From NCBI RefSeq assembly GCF_028331445.1, contig NZ_JAQMHX010000003.1, positions 124,001-188,000 of the forward strand: DNA of 64,000 nucleotides. The letters run 5' to 3'. Under the pieces are notes generated by a model. That model was not told the DNA's origin. It ran no database searches and was given only the letters and a program-made list of their open reading frames with translations. A program made the translations under genes and the position numbers. Origin of the DNA: Candidatus Phyllobacterium onerii. Its GTDB lineage: Bacteria > Pseudomonadota > Alphaproteobacteria > Rhizobiales > Rhizobiaceae. Below are positions 7,879 to 17,359 of this stretch, one piece after another; positions within the stretch are counted from its first letter, which is position 1; the number at the start of each line of letters is the position of its first letter.

Positions 7879-8877
7879 ATGGATCACATTGGTCTCAATA
7901 AGCGCTCATTCGTTTTCTTTCTCGTGCCAAATTTCTCGATGATCGCATTTGCGACAGCCATCGAGCCACTGCGCATCGCAAATCGCATGCTTGGGTATGA
8001 AGCCTATCGCTGGCGTCTTGCCTCTGTGGATGCGAAGCCTGTCACGGCCTCGAACGGTGTGGAATGCGCCGCGAACACATCATTGGAAGACGAGAGGCGA
8101 TACCTGACCGGTGAAGAAAGGCCATCCATGGTCTTTGTGTGCGCCGGTATTCACGTCGAGAAATTCCACAACAAATCAGTCTTTGCCTGGCTTCGCGAAG
8201 AATTCAACCGCGGCGTCGCTGTTGGCGGACTCTGCACCGGGGCGCATATTCTCGCAGCGGCAGGCTTGCTTTCTGGCAAGCGGTGCGCCATCCATTGGGA
8301 GAATCTGCCAGGTTTTGCTGAGGCCTTTCCAAAGGCCGATGTATACGCCGACCTGTTTGAGGTTGACGGCAACATTTACACCTGCGCCGGCGGGACCGCC
8401 GCGCTGGACATGATGCTCAAGCTCATCGGCGATGATTTCGGCGACAATATCGTCAATCGTGTCTGTGAACAGGCACTGACCGACCGTGTGCGCAGCCCAC
8501 ACGACCGTCAGCGACTGCCGTTGCGCGCGCGTCTCGGCGTGCAAAACTCCAAGGTTTTGACAATAATCGAATTGATGGAAGCGCGACTTTCCGAACCACT
8601 GTCCTTGATCGAGATAGCCGACCATGTTGGCCTCTCGCGTCGCCAGATCGAGCGCCTGTTCCGCCAGGAAATGGGACGCTCACCGGCCCGCTACTATCTC
8701 GAAATTCGTTTGGACCGTGCCCGGCATCTGTTGATTCAGTCATCCATGCCGATCGTGGAGGTGGCTGTTGCATGCGGATTTGTCTCGGCGTCGCATTTTT
8801 CCAAATGCTACCGTGAACTCTACGGGCGGTCGCCGCAGCAGGAGCGCGCCGATCGCAAGCAGTTGATTGCAGCGTAA
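7879..8877 (+). CDS. GlxA/GbdR-type AraC regulator with DJ-1/PfpI domain
   Basis: The 332-residue protein joins an N-terminal DJ-1/PfpI-like sensor domain (about residues 10-190, with GGLCTGAH near residue 115) to a C-terminal AraC double helix-turn-helix (about 225-325, with LSLIEIADHVGLSRRQIERLF and VAVACGFVSASHFSKCYRE). This class includes GbdR, CdhR and SouR, which sense glycine betaine/dimethylglycine, carnitine and sarcosine. Its place beside a dimethylglycine dehydrogenase-like gene, between a corrinoid methyl-transfer operon and soxDAG, supports a role as activator of methylated-amine catabolism. Which ligand it senses cannot be read from the sequence. It converges with the DUF1194 gene, with a one-base gap. 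Confidence 0.88.
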   Translation: MDHIGLNKRSFVFFLVPNFSMIAFATAIEPLRIANRMLGYEAYRWRLASVDAKPVTASNGVECAANTSLEDERRYLTGEERPSMVFVCAGIHVEKFHNKSVFAWLREEFNRGVAVGGLCTGAHILAAAGLLSGKRCAIHWENLPGFAEAFPKADVYADLFEVDGNIYTCAGGTAALDMMLKLIGDDFGDNIVNRVCEQALTDRVRSPHDRQRLPLRARLGVQNSKVLTIIELMEARLSEPLSLIEIADHVGLSRRQIERLFRQEMGRSPARYYLEIRLDRARHLLIQSSMPIVEVAVACGFVSASHFSKCYRELYGRSPQQERADRKQLIAA

Positions 8878-8878
8878 C

Positions 8879-9718
8879 TCATCTCGATTCCCAATCCTGC
8901 ATCCGCCGTTGCCATATTCGCTCGCCTGAAAGGCAATCGATTTGCGGTTTGTCCTGGGCAAGGATCAACGGCAATCTGTCTGACGGCAGCCAATCTGCTT
9001 TCTGCGTGGTAGGAGTATCGCCCGCCAACTCCAGCACCAGTTTCCGGCGCACAGCCTCCGGAAACTGATCCCAGGAATTGACGGGGACCATGAAAGCGCC
9101 CGGCCCGCCGATGACGCAGCTACTGTAATAGAGATCGAGGTCCTTTACGGCCCAGTCGGAGTAAAAATCCCCACGCGTCATCAACGGCAACCCGTTGATC
9201 GTAATGCCTTTGGCGATCGCTTGATCGCGAGCGTCTGCCACTGGGCGACCATTGTTGTTCGCGCCGTCGCCTGAAATATCGATAACCTTACGCGAGGCCT
9301 TGAAGCCATTGTTGTCGAAGAGGGTACTGGAAAAATCGATAGCCCCGGAGATCGATGTCCGACTTTGTGTTGCGGGAATTGGCTGATCCAGCGCATCTGC
9401 AAGTTTTTCCGCAGAGTCGGCGCCATCGACCAACGTCCAAGGAACGATAATTCGTTGTACGTTCGATCCGGCCCATTCGACATAAGTAACGGCTACACGA
9501 CCGTGAATACCGTCGCGAATGGCATCGACGACTTCCTTGCGCCGAAGCGCCGCCACATAGCCATCGCGTTGAATCTTCTGCTCGAAAGTTTCCATAGATC
9601 GGGATGCGTCGACGGCTAAGACCAACTCGACATCGACCTCAGTATCCGCTGCTTGCGCGCGCACCGAAAAACTGGCTAACAAAGCTGCCAGTGACAGAAA
9701 ACTACAAAGAGTCTTCAT
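8879..9718 (-). CDS. DUF1194 (von Willebrand A-like) secreted protein
   Basis: From the Met at 9718 the protein is 279 residues with a clear signal peptide (MKTLCSFLSLAALLASFSVRAQA). The mature part starts with DVELVLAVDASRSM, a MIDAS-like DxSxS motif of a von Willebrand A fold, followed by SRKVIDISGDGANNNG. This matches DUF1194, a family common in rhizobia with no known function. Longer starts at 9784 and 9730 exist, but the signal peptide argues for 9718; no good ribosome site marks any of them. Likely periplasmic and metal-binding. It is not obviously linked to its neighbours. Confidence 0.8.
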   Translation of the reverse strand: MKTLCSFLSLAALLASFSVRAQAADTEVDVELVLAVDASRSMETFEQKIQRDGYVAALRRKEVVDAIRDGIHGRVAVTYVEWAGSNVQRIIVPWTLVDGADSAEKLADALDQPIPATQSRTSISGAIDFSSTLFDNNGFKASRKVIDISGDGANNNGRPVADARDQAIAKGITINGLPLMTRGDFYSDWAVKDLDLYYSSCVIGGPGAFMVPVNSWDQFPEAVRRKLVLELAGDTPTTQKADWLPSDRLPLILAQDKPQIDCLSGERIWQRRMQDWESR

Positions 9719-9858
9719 ACGCGATGACATGCATGAAGTGTAACTCAAATCGCGGGAACGCAAAGCGACTTCCAGCGCGATCACATTCTGTTGAACAAAG
9801 ACACTAAATCGACAACGGCGCCCTTCGGCGCCATTCTCAAGATCGGTTTTCGACAGGT

Positions 9859-12375
9859 TTAAGCCTTCAAGCGTTCATTTTCGGTATCGAAGGGCGATTC
9901 CGAAATCACGATCGCTTTGTGTGTCTTTCCCAATATCTTGATCTCGACCTGAGTGCCGACAGCAGAGTATTCAGGCTTCACCATTGCAAGCGCTATACTC
10001 TTGCCGAGACGCCAGCCATAGCCGCCATGAGTGGCACGGCCAACAAGTTCACCCTTCACATATATCGGTTCACTACCACGCGCGTCGACATCCGATACAC
10101 CCGGAACGAGCACTTCAAGCGTGACGAAGTTCCATTTCAGGCCGTTTTCACGCGCCTTGACCACAGCGTCACGTCCGATGAACTCCCCCTTGTTGGGATG
10201 AACGAAGCGATCGAGGCCGCTCTCAAACGCATTGTATTCGATAGACAATTCGCGCGGGATCAAGCGATATGATTTCTCGATTGCCATCGCCGTCATGGCG
10301 CGAATACCGAAGGGCTTGATGCCGAACTCAGCGCCTGCTTCGAGCAACAGATCATAGATAGTGTTTTGCTGTTCAATTGGATGGTGTAGTTCCCAGCCAA
10401 GCTCGCCAACGAAATTGACACGCAATGCATGCGCCGTTGCAGTACCGACGCTGATCTCCTTGCCGGAAAGCCACGGAAACGTCTCGTTGGACAGATCGGC
10501 ACGCGTTAGTTTCTCCAGAACCTGGCGGCTCTTGGGTCCCGCCAGAACAAGAACACCATACATCTGCGTAATAGGACGCAAGGTGACCGAGCCATCATTC
10601 GGCAGCAGCTTGTGCAGATAATCGTGGTCATGATTTTCGTAAGCGCCCGCCGAGACCAGATAGAATTTCCCTGGTGACCACTCATAGACTGTGAATTCCG
10701 AACGAACCCCACCAAGTGGGGTCAAGAGATGGCAAAGCGCGATACGGCCCTGCTTTTTCGGAATGCGATTAGCCAGGATCGAGTCGAGCCAGGCGCGGGC
10801 ACCTGGTCCGGACACTTCCATCTTGGCGAAAGCCGACATGTCTAGAAGACCGACATTGTTCGTCACATTTTTGATCTCATGACCGACATGGTCGAAATAG
10901 TTGGAACGCCGGAACGACCAGAGCTCCTTGATCTTGCCGTCAGCATCGGGCTTGGGATGGTTGTGGTTCATCAACACATCTGGCTTGTCGAGTTTGGCAA
11001 CGTCGAGCCCGTATCCTTGCGGTGCGAACCAATTGGCGCGCTCCCAGCCATAAACAGTTCCGAACACGGCACCGAGTTGCTTCTGGCGATCATAGGACGG
11101 TGAACGCTTCAAGGGCCGGGCAGCACCTCGCTCCTCGTCTGGGTAATGGACCGAGAAGACCTCAGCATAGGCCTCTTCATTCTTTTCTTTCAGGTAACCT
11201 TCGGTCGCGTAAGGACCGAAACGGCGTGGATCGACACCCATCATATCGATAGACGGTTCTCCTTCGACGATCCATTCGGCCAGCTGCCAACCGGCACCGC
11301 CGGCAGCGGTGACACCAAAGGAATGTCCTTCATTCAACCAGAAGTTTTTAAGGCGTGGCGCGGGTCCAATTATCGGCGAGCCATCGGGGGTATAGGCGAT
11401 GGCGCCATTATAAACCTTCTTGATGCCGACTTCACCAAACGCCGGGACACGCGCAATCGCGGTTTCGATATGCGGTTCGAGGCGGTCGAGGTCTTCCTGG
11501 AACAGTTCATATTCGCTGGCATCCGAAGGGCCGTCGACGTAACAGACGGGGGCACCCCGCTCGTATGGTCCAAGCAGCAAGCCGCCATTTTCCTCGCGCA
11601 TATACCAGGAACTGTCGCTTTCGCGTAAGACACCCATTTCGGGTAAGCCTTTTGCCTTGCGCTCAAGAATTGCCGGGTGTGGCTCCGTCACGATATACTG
11701 GTGTTCGACGGGAATAACCGGGACATCGAGGCCGACCATTTTGCCGGTCTTGCGGGCAAAGTTGCCGGTTGCGGACACCACATGTTCCGCGGTGATATCA
11801 CCCTTGTCAGTCTTTACCAGCCATTGGCCGGACGGCAATTGTTCGATGCCAAGCACGGTCGTATAGCGGTAGATTGTTGCACCACGATCGCGCGCACCTT
11901 TGGCAAGCGCCTGCGTTAGATCCGCCGGCTGGATATAACCGTCTTCCGGATGCTGGATTGCGCCAATAATGCCGTCCATCTCTGCAAGCGGCCAGATCTC
12001 CTTGACCTGCTCGGGTGTCAGGAGTTTCACCGGAACGCCGATCGTTTCGGCCACGCCCGCATAATACATGTATTCGTCCCAGCGATCCTTCGTGCGAGCA
12101 AGGCGAATATTGCTGCAATTGGTGAAGCCGACATTCATGCCGGTCTCTTCTTGCAGCTCTTGATAGAATTTGACCGAGTATTTATGAATCTGGCCAACCG
12201 AATAGCTCATATTGAACAATGGCAAAAGCCCGGCAGCGTGCCAGGTTGAACCGGATGTCAGTTCCTTGCGCTCAATCAGGACAACATCACTCCAGCCCTT
12301 CTTGGCCAGATGATAGAGTGTCGATACACCTACTACCCCACCGCCGATAACGACAACACGCGCCTCAGTCTTCAT
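9859..12375 (-). CDS. Dimethylglycine/sarcosine dehydrogenase-like flavoprotein with GcvT domain
   Basis: From the preferred start the protein has 838 residues. An N-terminal DAO-type FAD domain carries the dinucleotide motif at residues 10-16 and STWHAAG with His46, the residue that binds FAD covalently in dimethylglycine dehydrogenase. A GcvT-like folate domain follows from about residue 430, and a GcvT C-terminal barrel at about 730-820. Such enzymes oxidatively demethylate dimethylglycine or sarcosine and pass the methyl as methylene-THF. The Met at 12375 is favoured over 12423 because FAD-domain homologues start there and AAAGGA precedes it. The TTGCGACATGGC site lies 93 bp upstream. The exact substrate is unresolved. 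Confidence 0.85.
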   Translation of the reverse strand: MKTEARVVVIGGGVVGVSTLYHLAKKGWSDVVLIERKELTSGSTWHAAGLLPLFNMSYSVGQIHKYSVKFYQELQEETGMNVGFTNCSNIRLARTKDRWDEYMYYAGVAETIGVPVKLLTPEQVKEIWPLAEMDGIIGAIQHPEDGYIQPADLTQALAKGARDRGATIYRYTTVLGIEQLPSGQWLVKTDKGDITAEHVVSATGNFARKTGKMVGLDVPVIPVEHQYIVTEPHPAILERKAKGLPEMGVLRESDSSWYMREENGGLLLGPYERGAPVCYVDGPSDASEYELFQEDLDRLEPHIETAIARVPAFGEVGIKKVYNGAIAYTPDGSPIIGPAPRLKNFWLNEGHSFGVTAAGGAGWQLAEWIVEGEPSIDMMGVDPRRFGPYATEGYLKEKNEEAYAEVFSVHYPDEERGAARPLKRSPSYDRQKQLGAVFGTVYGWERANWFAPQGYGLDVAKLDKPDVLMNHNHPKPDADGKIKELWSFRRSNYFDHVGHEIKNVTNNVGLLDMSAFAKMEVSGPGARAWLDSILANRIPKKQGRIALCHLLTPLGGVRSEFTVYEWSPGKFYLVSAGAYENHDHDYLHKLLPNDGSVTLRPITQMYGVLVLAGPKSRQVLEKLTRADLSNETFPWLSGKEISVGTATAHALRVNFVGELGWELHHPIEQQNTIYDLLLEAGAEFGIKPFGIRAMTAMAIEKSYRLIPRELSIEYNAFESGLDRFVHPNKGEFIGRDAVVKARENGLKWNFVTLEVLVPGVSDVDARGSEPIYVKGELVGRATHGGYGWRLGKSIALAMVKPEYSAVGTQVEIKILGKTHKAIVISESPFDTENERLKA

Positions 12376-12460
12376 TTCACTTTGTCCTTTGGTATCGATC
12401 GATGGCCGGAACGGCTCCAACAATTTTTTGCACTATGGCGTTTCGTATGTCCATCGCTAA

Positions 12461-12511
12461 GGCCTGTTTGCGACATGGCGAAAACACGCCGCGACGCCTG
12501 GCAAACAGGCC
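12461..12511. promoter_or_regulatory. Long inverted repeat enclosing candidate operator (site 4)
   Basis: GGCCTGTTTGC (12461-12471) and GCAAACAGGCC (12501-12511) are perfect 11 bp inverted arms, 29 bp apart. The left arm overlaps TTGCGACATGGC (12468-12479), also found before the GlxA-type gene. The structure lies between the divergent dehydrogenase-like and membrane-protein genes, so it could govern either or both. Operator function is inferred. Confidence 0.5.
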
Positions 12512-12619
12512 GTATTTTATAGGAGCATTCGACAAATTTCGGGAGGCGTTTAACGCAATGTGGAGGATTAAAGCTCTAAGGATAGTGGTCACGCGCCGCG
12601 GAACCTGAGTCGAAGTCGA

Positions 12620-14347
12620 ATGCCGGATATTTCCAGAAGCTCCACCAGAACTTCAGCAAAAATGTTCTCACCATTGGTGTTGCTGGCGCTTGTTCTGGTG
12701 TTCCTTGCTGTTCTCTTGTCGCTGCCCTTGGTCATCCCAATCGGCCCGATGTACTGGGATACCTATATCTATCTCGATGCAGCCCAGCGCATAAAACTTG
12801 GCCAGGTGCCGGCTGTGGATTTTCTCGCACCCGTCGGCGCCCTTGAATATTATCAGTTCTACTGGCTTCAGAGACTTTTCCCCGGCGGGCAGCCTACGTT
12901 GATTGCACAATGGTCCGTGCTGATTTCTGCCGCACCTTTGATGGCGATCATTCTCGCTGAGATCGACAAGAAGAGCCGAAAGATCGCCTTTGCGATCCTT
13001 GTTCCATTTCTTGTTTTTGCGCTGTGCCCGACCAACACACAGAGCTTTCATTCCTATCCCGGCGTCAACGGTTTCGGCATTTACAATCGCCACACCTCCC
13101 TACTGCTCTATGTTCTCGTCAGCGCACTGGTTTTCTTGCCTAATGGCCGAAAGCTCGCCATCATCGCGTCGTTGACGATGCTTGCGCTGTTCTTCACCAA
13201 GATAACGGGGTTTTTGGCAGGCGGACTGATCGGTCTCTATGCGATCCTCTCAGGCCGTCTCCTGTGGCGCTATGTATTGCTGGCGTTATGCATCTTCGCC
13301 GTGGCGCTTCTGGTACTCGAGTTCAATCATGGAATGGTGTCTGCCTATGTCGAGAGCATCGCAGCGCTGGTGAGGTTAAACGAGGGCCTGCTTCTGCCTC
13401 GCTTTCTGACTGTTTTTTCAATCAAGCTCGACGTCATCCTTGCGGCGGCCGCTCTGATACTTTTCCTGTTCTGGCTGGACTGGAGTCCCCTTACGGGTCG
13501 TTGGTACAATCTTCGCCAAAAACCGACAACAGCAAATATCGCCGCTTTACTGGATCGAGATTGGCTGTGGATCGGGATCACTCTGGCCGCGGGCATATTC
13601 CTTGAGACGCAGAATACCGGCAGCCAGGAATTCATCTTCCTCTGGCCGGTTCTGCTCGCGATGCTGCGCAAAGCGCCGAAACTGCCGGAAACGAATAGGA
13701 TGATGGTCTATTGCCTCGTTGCGTTTACTGCGATCCCAACGATCACTAAGGTTATGCAAGGCACGTTGCGTTTTGTCGCGGTTGCGCCGACCTACGTGAC
13801 AGCGCCAGTCACTGATGTAAAAACAATGGGCCTCGTTTCCACTCGCAAGGATATCATGGAACGGGTGAACCTCCTGGAATCCCACTACGCTACTAATGCC
13901 GGGGCCTACCGCCAGCTGGCGGAGGCGGGACAACTGCCGAGCTGGCAGCTCTATTCTGAACTTGACTACCAGATGTTCTGGGTTGTCTCCGCCGATCGCG
14001 CAGTCAAAGCTCTCAAGCAGTTCGAAAGCCAGAACGGCGTTCATCTGAACAGTTTGATGACACTGGATTTCGTCAATCCGTTTCCGTGGATACTCGATCG
14101 CCATGCAAGCCGAAATATTCAGATCGGTGCCGACCCATTCCGCACTGTTGGTGATCTGACAGAAGCAGAAGAAACCTCTCTGCGCCAGACGGACGGCGTC
14201 TTGCGCCCGTCCTGCCCCACAACCAGCGCACGGCTTTCCCTGCAGCGCATCTATGAAAAAGCCCTGGCAGACCGGATCGTCGTGAAGCTTGACGATTGTT
14301 GGGACCTGCTGCTGAGGCCAAGTATCAAACTTTCCGGCCAATCGTGA
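12620..14347 (+). CDS. Polytopic membrane protein, GT-C glycosyltransferase-like
   Basis: The 575-residue protein has about ten or more hydrophobic spans in its first 420 residues and a soluble C-terminal part of about 150 residues. After the first span the segment PMYWDTYIYLDAAQRIKLG places an Asp just outside the membrane, the usual place of the catalytic acid in GT-C enzymes that use polyprenyl-phosphate sugars. No named family is certain. It converges with an operon that could make a polyprenyl-phosphate pentose, so it is a good candidate for the matching transferase. It is divergent from the dehydrogenase-like gene. Confidence 0.65.
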   Translation: MPDISRSSTRTSAKMFSPLVLLALVLVFLAVLLSLPLVIPIGPMYWDTYIYLDAAQRIKLGQVPAVDFLAPVGALEYYQFYWLQRLFPGGQPTLIAQWSVLISAAPLMAIILAEIDKKSRKIAFAILVPFLVFALCPTNTQSFHSYPGVNGFGIYNRHTSLLLYVLVSALVFLPNGRKLAIIASLTMLALFFTKITGFLAGGLIGLYAILSGRLLWRYVLLALCIFAVALLVLEFNHGMVSAYVESIAALVRLNEGLLLPRFLTVFSIKLDVILAAAALILFLFWLDWSPLTGRWYNLRQKPTTANIAALLDRDWLWIGITLAAGIFLETQNTGSQEFIFLWPVLLAMLRKAPKLPETNRMMVYCLVAFTAIPTITKVMQGTLRFVAVAPTYVTAPVTDVKTMGLVSTRKDIMERVNLLESHYATNAGAYRQLAEAGQLPSWQLYSELDYQMFWVVSADRAVKALKQFESQNGVHLNSLMTLDFVNPFPWILDRHASRNIQIGADPFRTVGDLTEAEETSLRQTDGVLRPSCPTTSARLSLQRIYEKALADRIVVKLDDCWDLLLRPSIKLSGQS

Positions 14348-14355
14348 CAGCAGAA

Positions 14356-14375
14356 AGCCGGACCAAAGCCCGGCT
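14356..14375. terminator. Hairpin between convergent genes
   Basis: AGCCGG (14356-14361) pairs with CCGGCT (14370-14375) in the 45 bp gap between two convergent genes. The T tract is weak on both strands, so this is only a possible terminator. Confidence 0.35.
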
Positions 14376-14392
14376 CTCCTGGAATTCTAATC

Positions 14393-15838
14393 CTACTTTA
14401 CCTGCGCTTTAACGAAGTCTTTGACGATACGAACGATACCGCGTGAAAGAACTTCATCGAGCGCCTTGATGAATGCGTCCACATGTTCCCGGCCGCAAAT
14501 CAGTGGCGGCTCCAGGCGGATGACATTTCGATTGTACTCGGTGAATGCGACCAGCACGCCATGATCGCGCAAGAGGTGGCTGCCGATAAAGCCCGGAAGC
14601 GATCCCTTCAGCTTGTCATCCAGTACAGCAAGCACTGGGCGCAACACCATTGGAACCGTCTTGGAGAAATCGTGGAATTCGAGACCGATCATCAGGCCCT
14701 TGCCACGTACGTCCTTGATCATCGTCGGATATTTGACTTTCAGCTCTTCGAGCTTTTGCAACAGATAGTCGCCAGTTGCTGCGGCGTTATCGATCAGATG
14801 CTCGTCGTAGAGAATGTTCATTGCTTCGATTGACGTGACACAGGCTTCGCCAATCCCGCCAAATGTGGCCATGGCATGGATCATTGCTGTCTTGGGCGTG
14901 CCATAAGCTTTCATATAAACCTCGCGCCGGGCGATCATCGCGCCGACAGCTGCCTTGCCTCCACCCAATGATTTGGCCAACGCGGTCACATCGGGCACGA
15001 CGCCCGCATGTTCGAAAGCATAAAACCGGCCCGAGCGCCCAAATCCACACTGGACCTCGTCGGCAACCCAAAGCACGCCATGCTGATCGCACAGCGCGCG
15101 CAGCTTTTGCCAGTACTCTTTCGGCGCTTGAATGATGCCACCACCGCCCTGGATGGTTTCCAGTACAATGACACCGATTTCAGGATCGGAGCGGAAAGCA
15201 TTCTCAACGGCATCGATATCGCCAAACGGAACACGAACCGTATTCTCCACCAGCTTGAACTCACCGCGATAGAGCCCACCGTCGGTAATCGAGAGAACGC
15301 CCTTGGTCTTGCCGTGAAATGAATTCTCGGCATAAACGATCTTGGGTTTTTTGGGGCCGGCGGCACGCTCGGCAACCTTTATCGCCGCCTCCATCGCCTC
15401 CGATCCGGACGATCCAAGGAACACCATGTCGAGATCGCCGGGTGAGCAAGCGGCAAGGTTGTGCGCCAAGGCGGTCGCATATTGCGACATGAAGGCAATG
15501 GCTATTTCCTGACGTTGTTCATCCTGGAATTTCTTGCGCGTACCGACAATCCGCGGGTGATTGTGGCCGAATGCAAGAGATCCGAAGCCGCCGAAGAAAT
15601 CCAGAATGGCGCGGCCGTTTTGATCGTAATAGAACATGCCTTCCGCGCGGTCGATTTTCACTTTGTGGAAACCGAGTAGCTTCATGAAATGCAGCTGACC
15701 GGGATTGAGGTGTCTGGTGAAAAGCTCGGTCATGCGCGGCAGCGTCATGGCCTTGGCCTCATCGACCGTGAGCAGATCTGGCTTTCCTATAAGTCCCTGG
15801 ACCGCCCCGTGCTGTGCTGTAACCTTGTTCATCGCCAT
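14393..15838 (-). CDS. Class III PLP aminotransferase
   Basis: The 481-residue protein has class III (omega/ornithine-type) aminotransferase features: GSSGSEAMEAAIKVAE near residue 140, VADEVQCGFGRSG near residue 257, and the PLP lysine in ALAKSLGGG near residue 290. It is the last gene of a five-gene operon whose other members resemble the decaprenyl-phosphoryl-ribose to arabinose pathway; only 6 bp separate it from the SDR gene. Class III enzymes usually act on terminal amines or aldehydes, as with acetylornithine, or HpnO in hopanoid side-chain amination. Here it may aminate a sugar- or lipid-linked carbonyl, but the substrate is unknown. Confidence 0.83.
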   Translation of the reverse strand: MAMNKVTAQHGAVQGLIGKPDLLTVDEAKAMTLPRMTELFTRHLNPGQLHFMKLLGFHKVKIDRAEGMFYYDQNGRAILDFFGGFGSLAFGHNHPRIVGTRKKFQDEQRQEIAIAFMSQYATALAHNLAACSPGDLDMVFLGSSGSEAMEAAIKVAERAAGPKKPKIVYAENSFHGKTKGVLSITDGGLYRGEFKLVENTVRVPFGDIDAVENAFRSDPEIGVIVLETIQGGGGIIQAPKEYWQKLRALCDQHGVLWVADEVQCGFGRSGRFYAFEHAGVVPDVTALAKSLGGGKAAVGAMIARREVYMKAYGTPKTAMIHAMATFGGIGEACVTSIEAMNILYDEHLIDNAAATGDYLLQKLEELKVKYPTMIKDVRGKGLMIGLEFHDFSKTVPMVLRPVLAVLDDKLKGSLPGFIGSHLLRDHGVLVAFTEYNRNVIRLEPPLICGREHVDAFIKALDEVLSRGIVRIVKDFVKAQVK

Positions 15839-15844
15839 TCCCCG

Positions 15845-16855
15845 TTATTCCGCCGCTATCGACGATGGTTGCTGCACGGCTTTGCCGTCTTTGATGTTGC
15901 GATACTCCTTATATGCTGCAATCAGCATATCCTCATCGCGATATTGCGGTACCCAGCCCAGTTGACGCTCCGCTTTCGACACGTCGAGTACGCACATTTC
16001 GTCCGCGATCAAATATTGTTCCGGATCCATGATCGGCTTGTTCATCCAGTCGAAGAAATCGAGTGTGCGTTTTACCGCCCAGGCAGGTGTCGGCAGCAGG
16101 ATCGATTTCGATCCTGCGAATTTCACCAGGTCGCCGAGCAGTTTGCGGACAGGCGGCGGGTTCAGCGAGCCGAGATTGTATGCCTCATTTGGCACGCCAG
16201 CCTTCCATGCCGCACGCGCTGCTTCGGCACAATCGAACACCGAAATGAACTGATAAGGGTTCTTGCCGGAGCCAATCATCGGTACCGGCAGGTTGTAATC
16301 GATCAATTTGAACAACTTTTCGAGGATACCAAGTCGGCCCGGCCCAATGATCAGGCGTGGGCGAAACAGGGAGATATTCATTCCGCGCATGCGCCATTCG
16401 GCTGCCAGTTCCTCGGTTTTCAATTTCGACATTCCATACTCACCAAGCGGTGCCGCCGGGTGGTCTTCGGTCTGGGGCCAGACATAGGTGTGGCCATAGA
16501 TCATGTCGGTCGTATAGTGTACGAGCTTCCTGGCACCCGCCTTGTCCATCGCCTTGATAATGTTCTCGGTACCGAAGTAATTGACCGGAAAGAAGAAATC
16601 GTGCCGCTTCGCCCGCACCTGCAACGGCGAAAGCATCTTGGCTGACAGGTTGTAGACCATGTCTTCGGCCTTGATACCGACTGCGGCGATGGACTTCGGT
16701 TCGGTCACATCGCATTTGACGAAGTTCACATCGCCATAGTGGGGCAGATCGCTCTTGGCGATGTCCGCCACAACAACTTCCTCTCCCCCGGCAATCAGCT
16801 TCGGTGCCAGATGCCGCCCGACGAAACCGTCGCCACCAAAAATAATGTGTCTCAT
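15845..16855 (-). CDS. Extended SDR: NAD-dependent sugar epimerase/dehydratase family
   Basis: The 336-residue protein starts with the extended-SDR NAD motif IIFGGDGFVGRHL and has HYTTDMIYG and YGMSK (the Tyr-xxx-Lys pair near residue 152) as catalytic motifs. Such proteins act on nucleotide or lipid-linked sugars. In the operon it sits where mycobacteria have the reductase DprE2, but DprE2 is a shorter classical SDR, so it is not a clear orthologue. It could reduce the keto intermediate made by the DprE1-like oxidase, or work with the aminotransferase. It is 13 bp downstream of the SMR-like gene. Confidence 0.82.
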   Translation of the reverse strand: MRHIIFGGDGFVGRHLAPKLIAGGEEVVVADIAKSDLPHYGDVNFVKCDVTEPKSIAAVGIKAEDMVYNLSAKMLSPLQVRAKRHDFFFPVNYFGTENIIKAMDKAGARKLVHYTTDMIYGHTYVWPQTEDHPAAPLGEYGMSKLKTEELAAEWRMRGMNISLFRPRLIIGPGRLGILEKLFKLIDYNLPVPMIGSGKNPYQFISVFDCAEAARAAWKAGVPNEAYNLGSLNPPPVRKLLGDLVKFAGSKSILLPTPAWAVKRTLDFFDWMNKPIMDPEQYLIADEMCVLDVSKAERQLGWVPQYRDEDMLIAAYKEYRNIKDGKAVQQPSSIAAE

Positions 16856-16868
16856 TTCTTCAACTCAC

Positions 16869-17291
16869 TTACGAGGATGTTGTGGAAGCAGGTGGCGTTT
16901 GCTCGCCGGGCGTTTCGTGACGTCCGCTCTGGGCGATCAGAATGGTTCCGATCATGATGAAGGCGATACCCGCAATCTTGAACGTTCCGAGTTCCTCCTT
17001 GAACACTGCCCAGGCGAACAGTGCGACGGCCACATAAGCCAAGCTGAGGAACGGGTAGGCGAAGGATAGATCGACCTTTGAAAGCACATAAAGATGTGAG
17101 GCCATGGAGATGACAAACACCGTCAATCCGGCGAAAACCCAAGGGTTGAAAATGATCTGGAATATTCGCTGGATGATCGTATCGGCGCTGAAGCTGATCG
17201 GCCCCAGCGTTATCATGCCGTATTTCAGCATGACTTGTGCCGCCGCATTGGTCATGACGGTGAAGAGGATAAACGGAATGTATTTTGTCAT
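16869..17291 (-). CDS. SMR/EamA-type small membrane transporter (lipid-sugar flippase candidate)
   Basis: The 140-residue protein has four predicted membrane spans, with a QVMLKYG segment in the first and a C-terminal span closed by ILIAQSGRHE. This is the size and pattern of EmrE/ArnE/ArnF-type proteins. ArnE/F move undecaprenyl-phosphate-aminoarabinose across the inner membrane. Given its place in an operon for a polyprenyl-phosphate pentose, a flippase role is more likely than drug export. This is inference from context. The last 20 residues form a polar cytoplasmic or periplasmic tail. Confidence 0.75.
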   Translation of the reverse strand: MTKYIPFILFTVMTNAAAQVMLKYGMITLGPISFSADTIIQRIFQIIFNPWVFAGLTVFVISMASHLYVLSKVDLSFAYPFLSLAYVAVALFAWAVFKEELGTFKIAGIAFIMIGTILIAQSGRHETPGEQTPPASTTSS

Positions 17292-17359
17292 GTCAGAACG
17301 GCCCCTCTAGTTCGTCGAGTGCATAGCAAAGCTGCGTTGAAAAGACCCCAAGCACATTG

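Noticed and set aside
15482-15489. Extra TTGCGACA copy
   Set aside because: It lies inside the aminotransferase coding sequence where the codons explain it, and is not next to a promoter.
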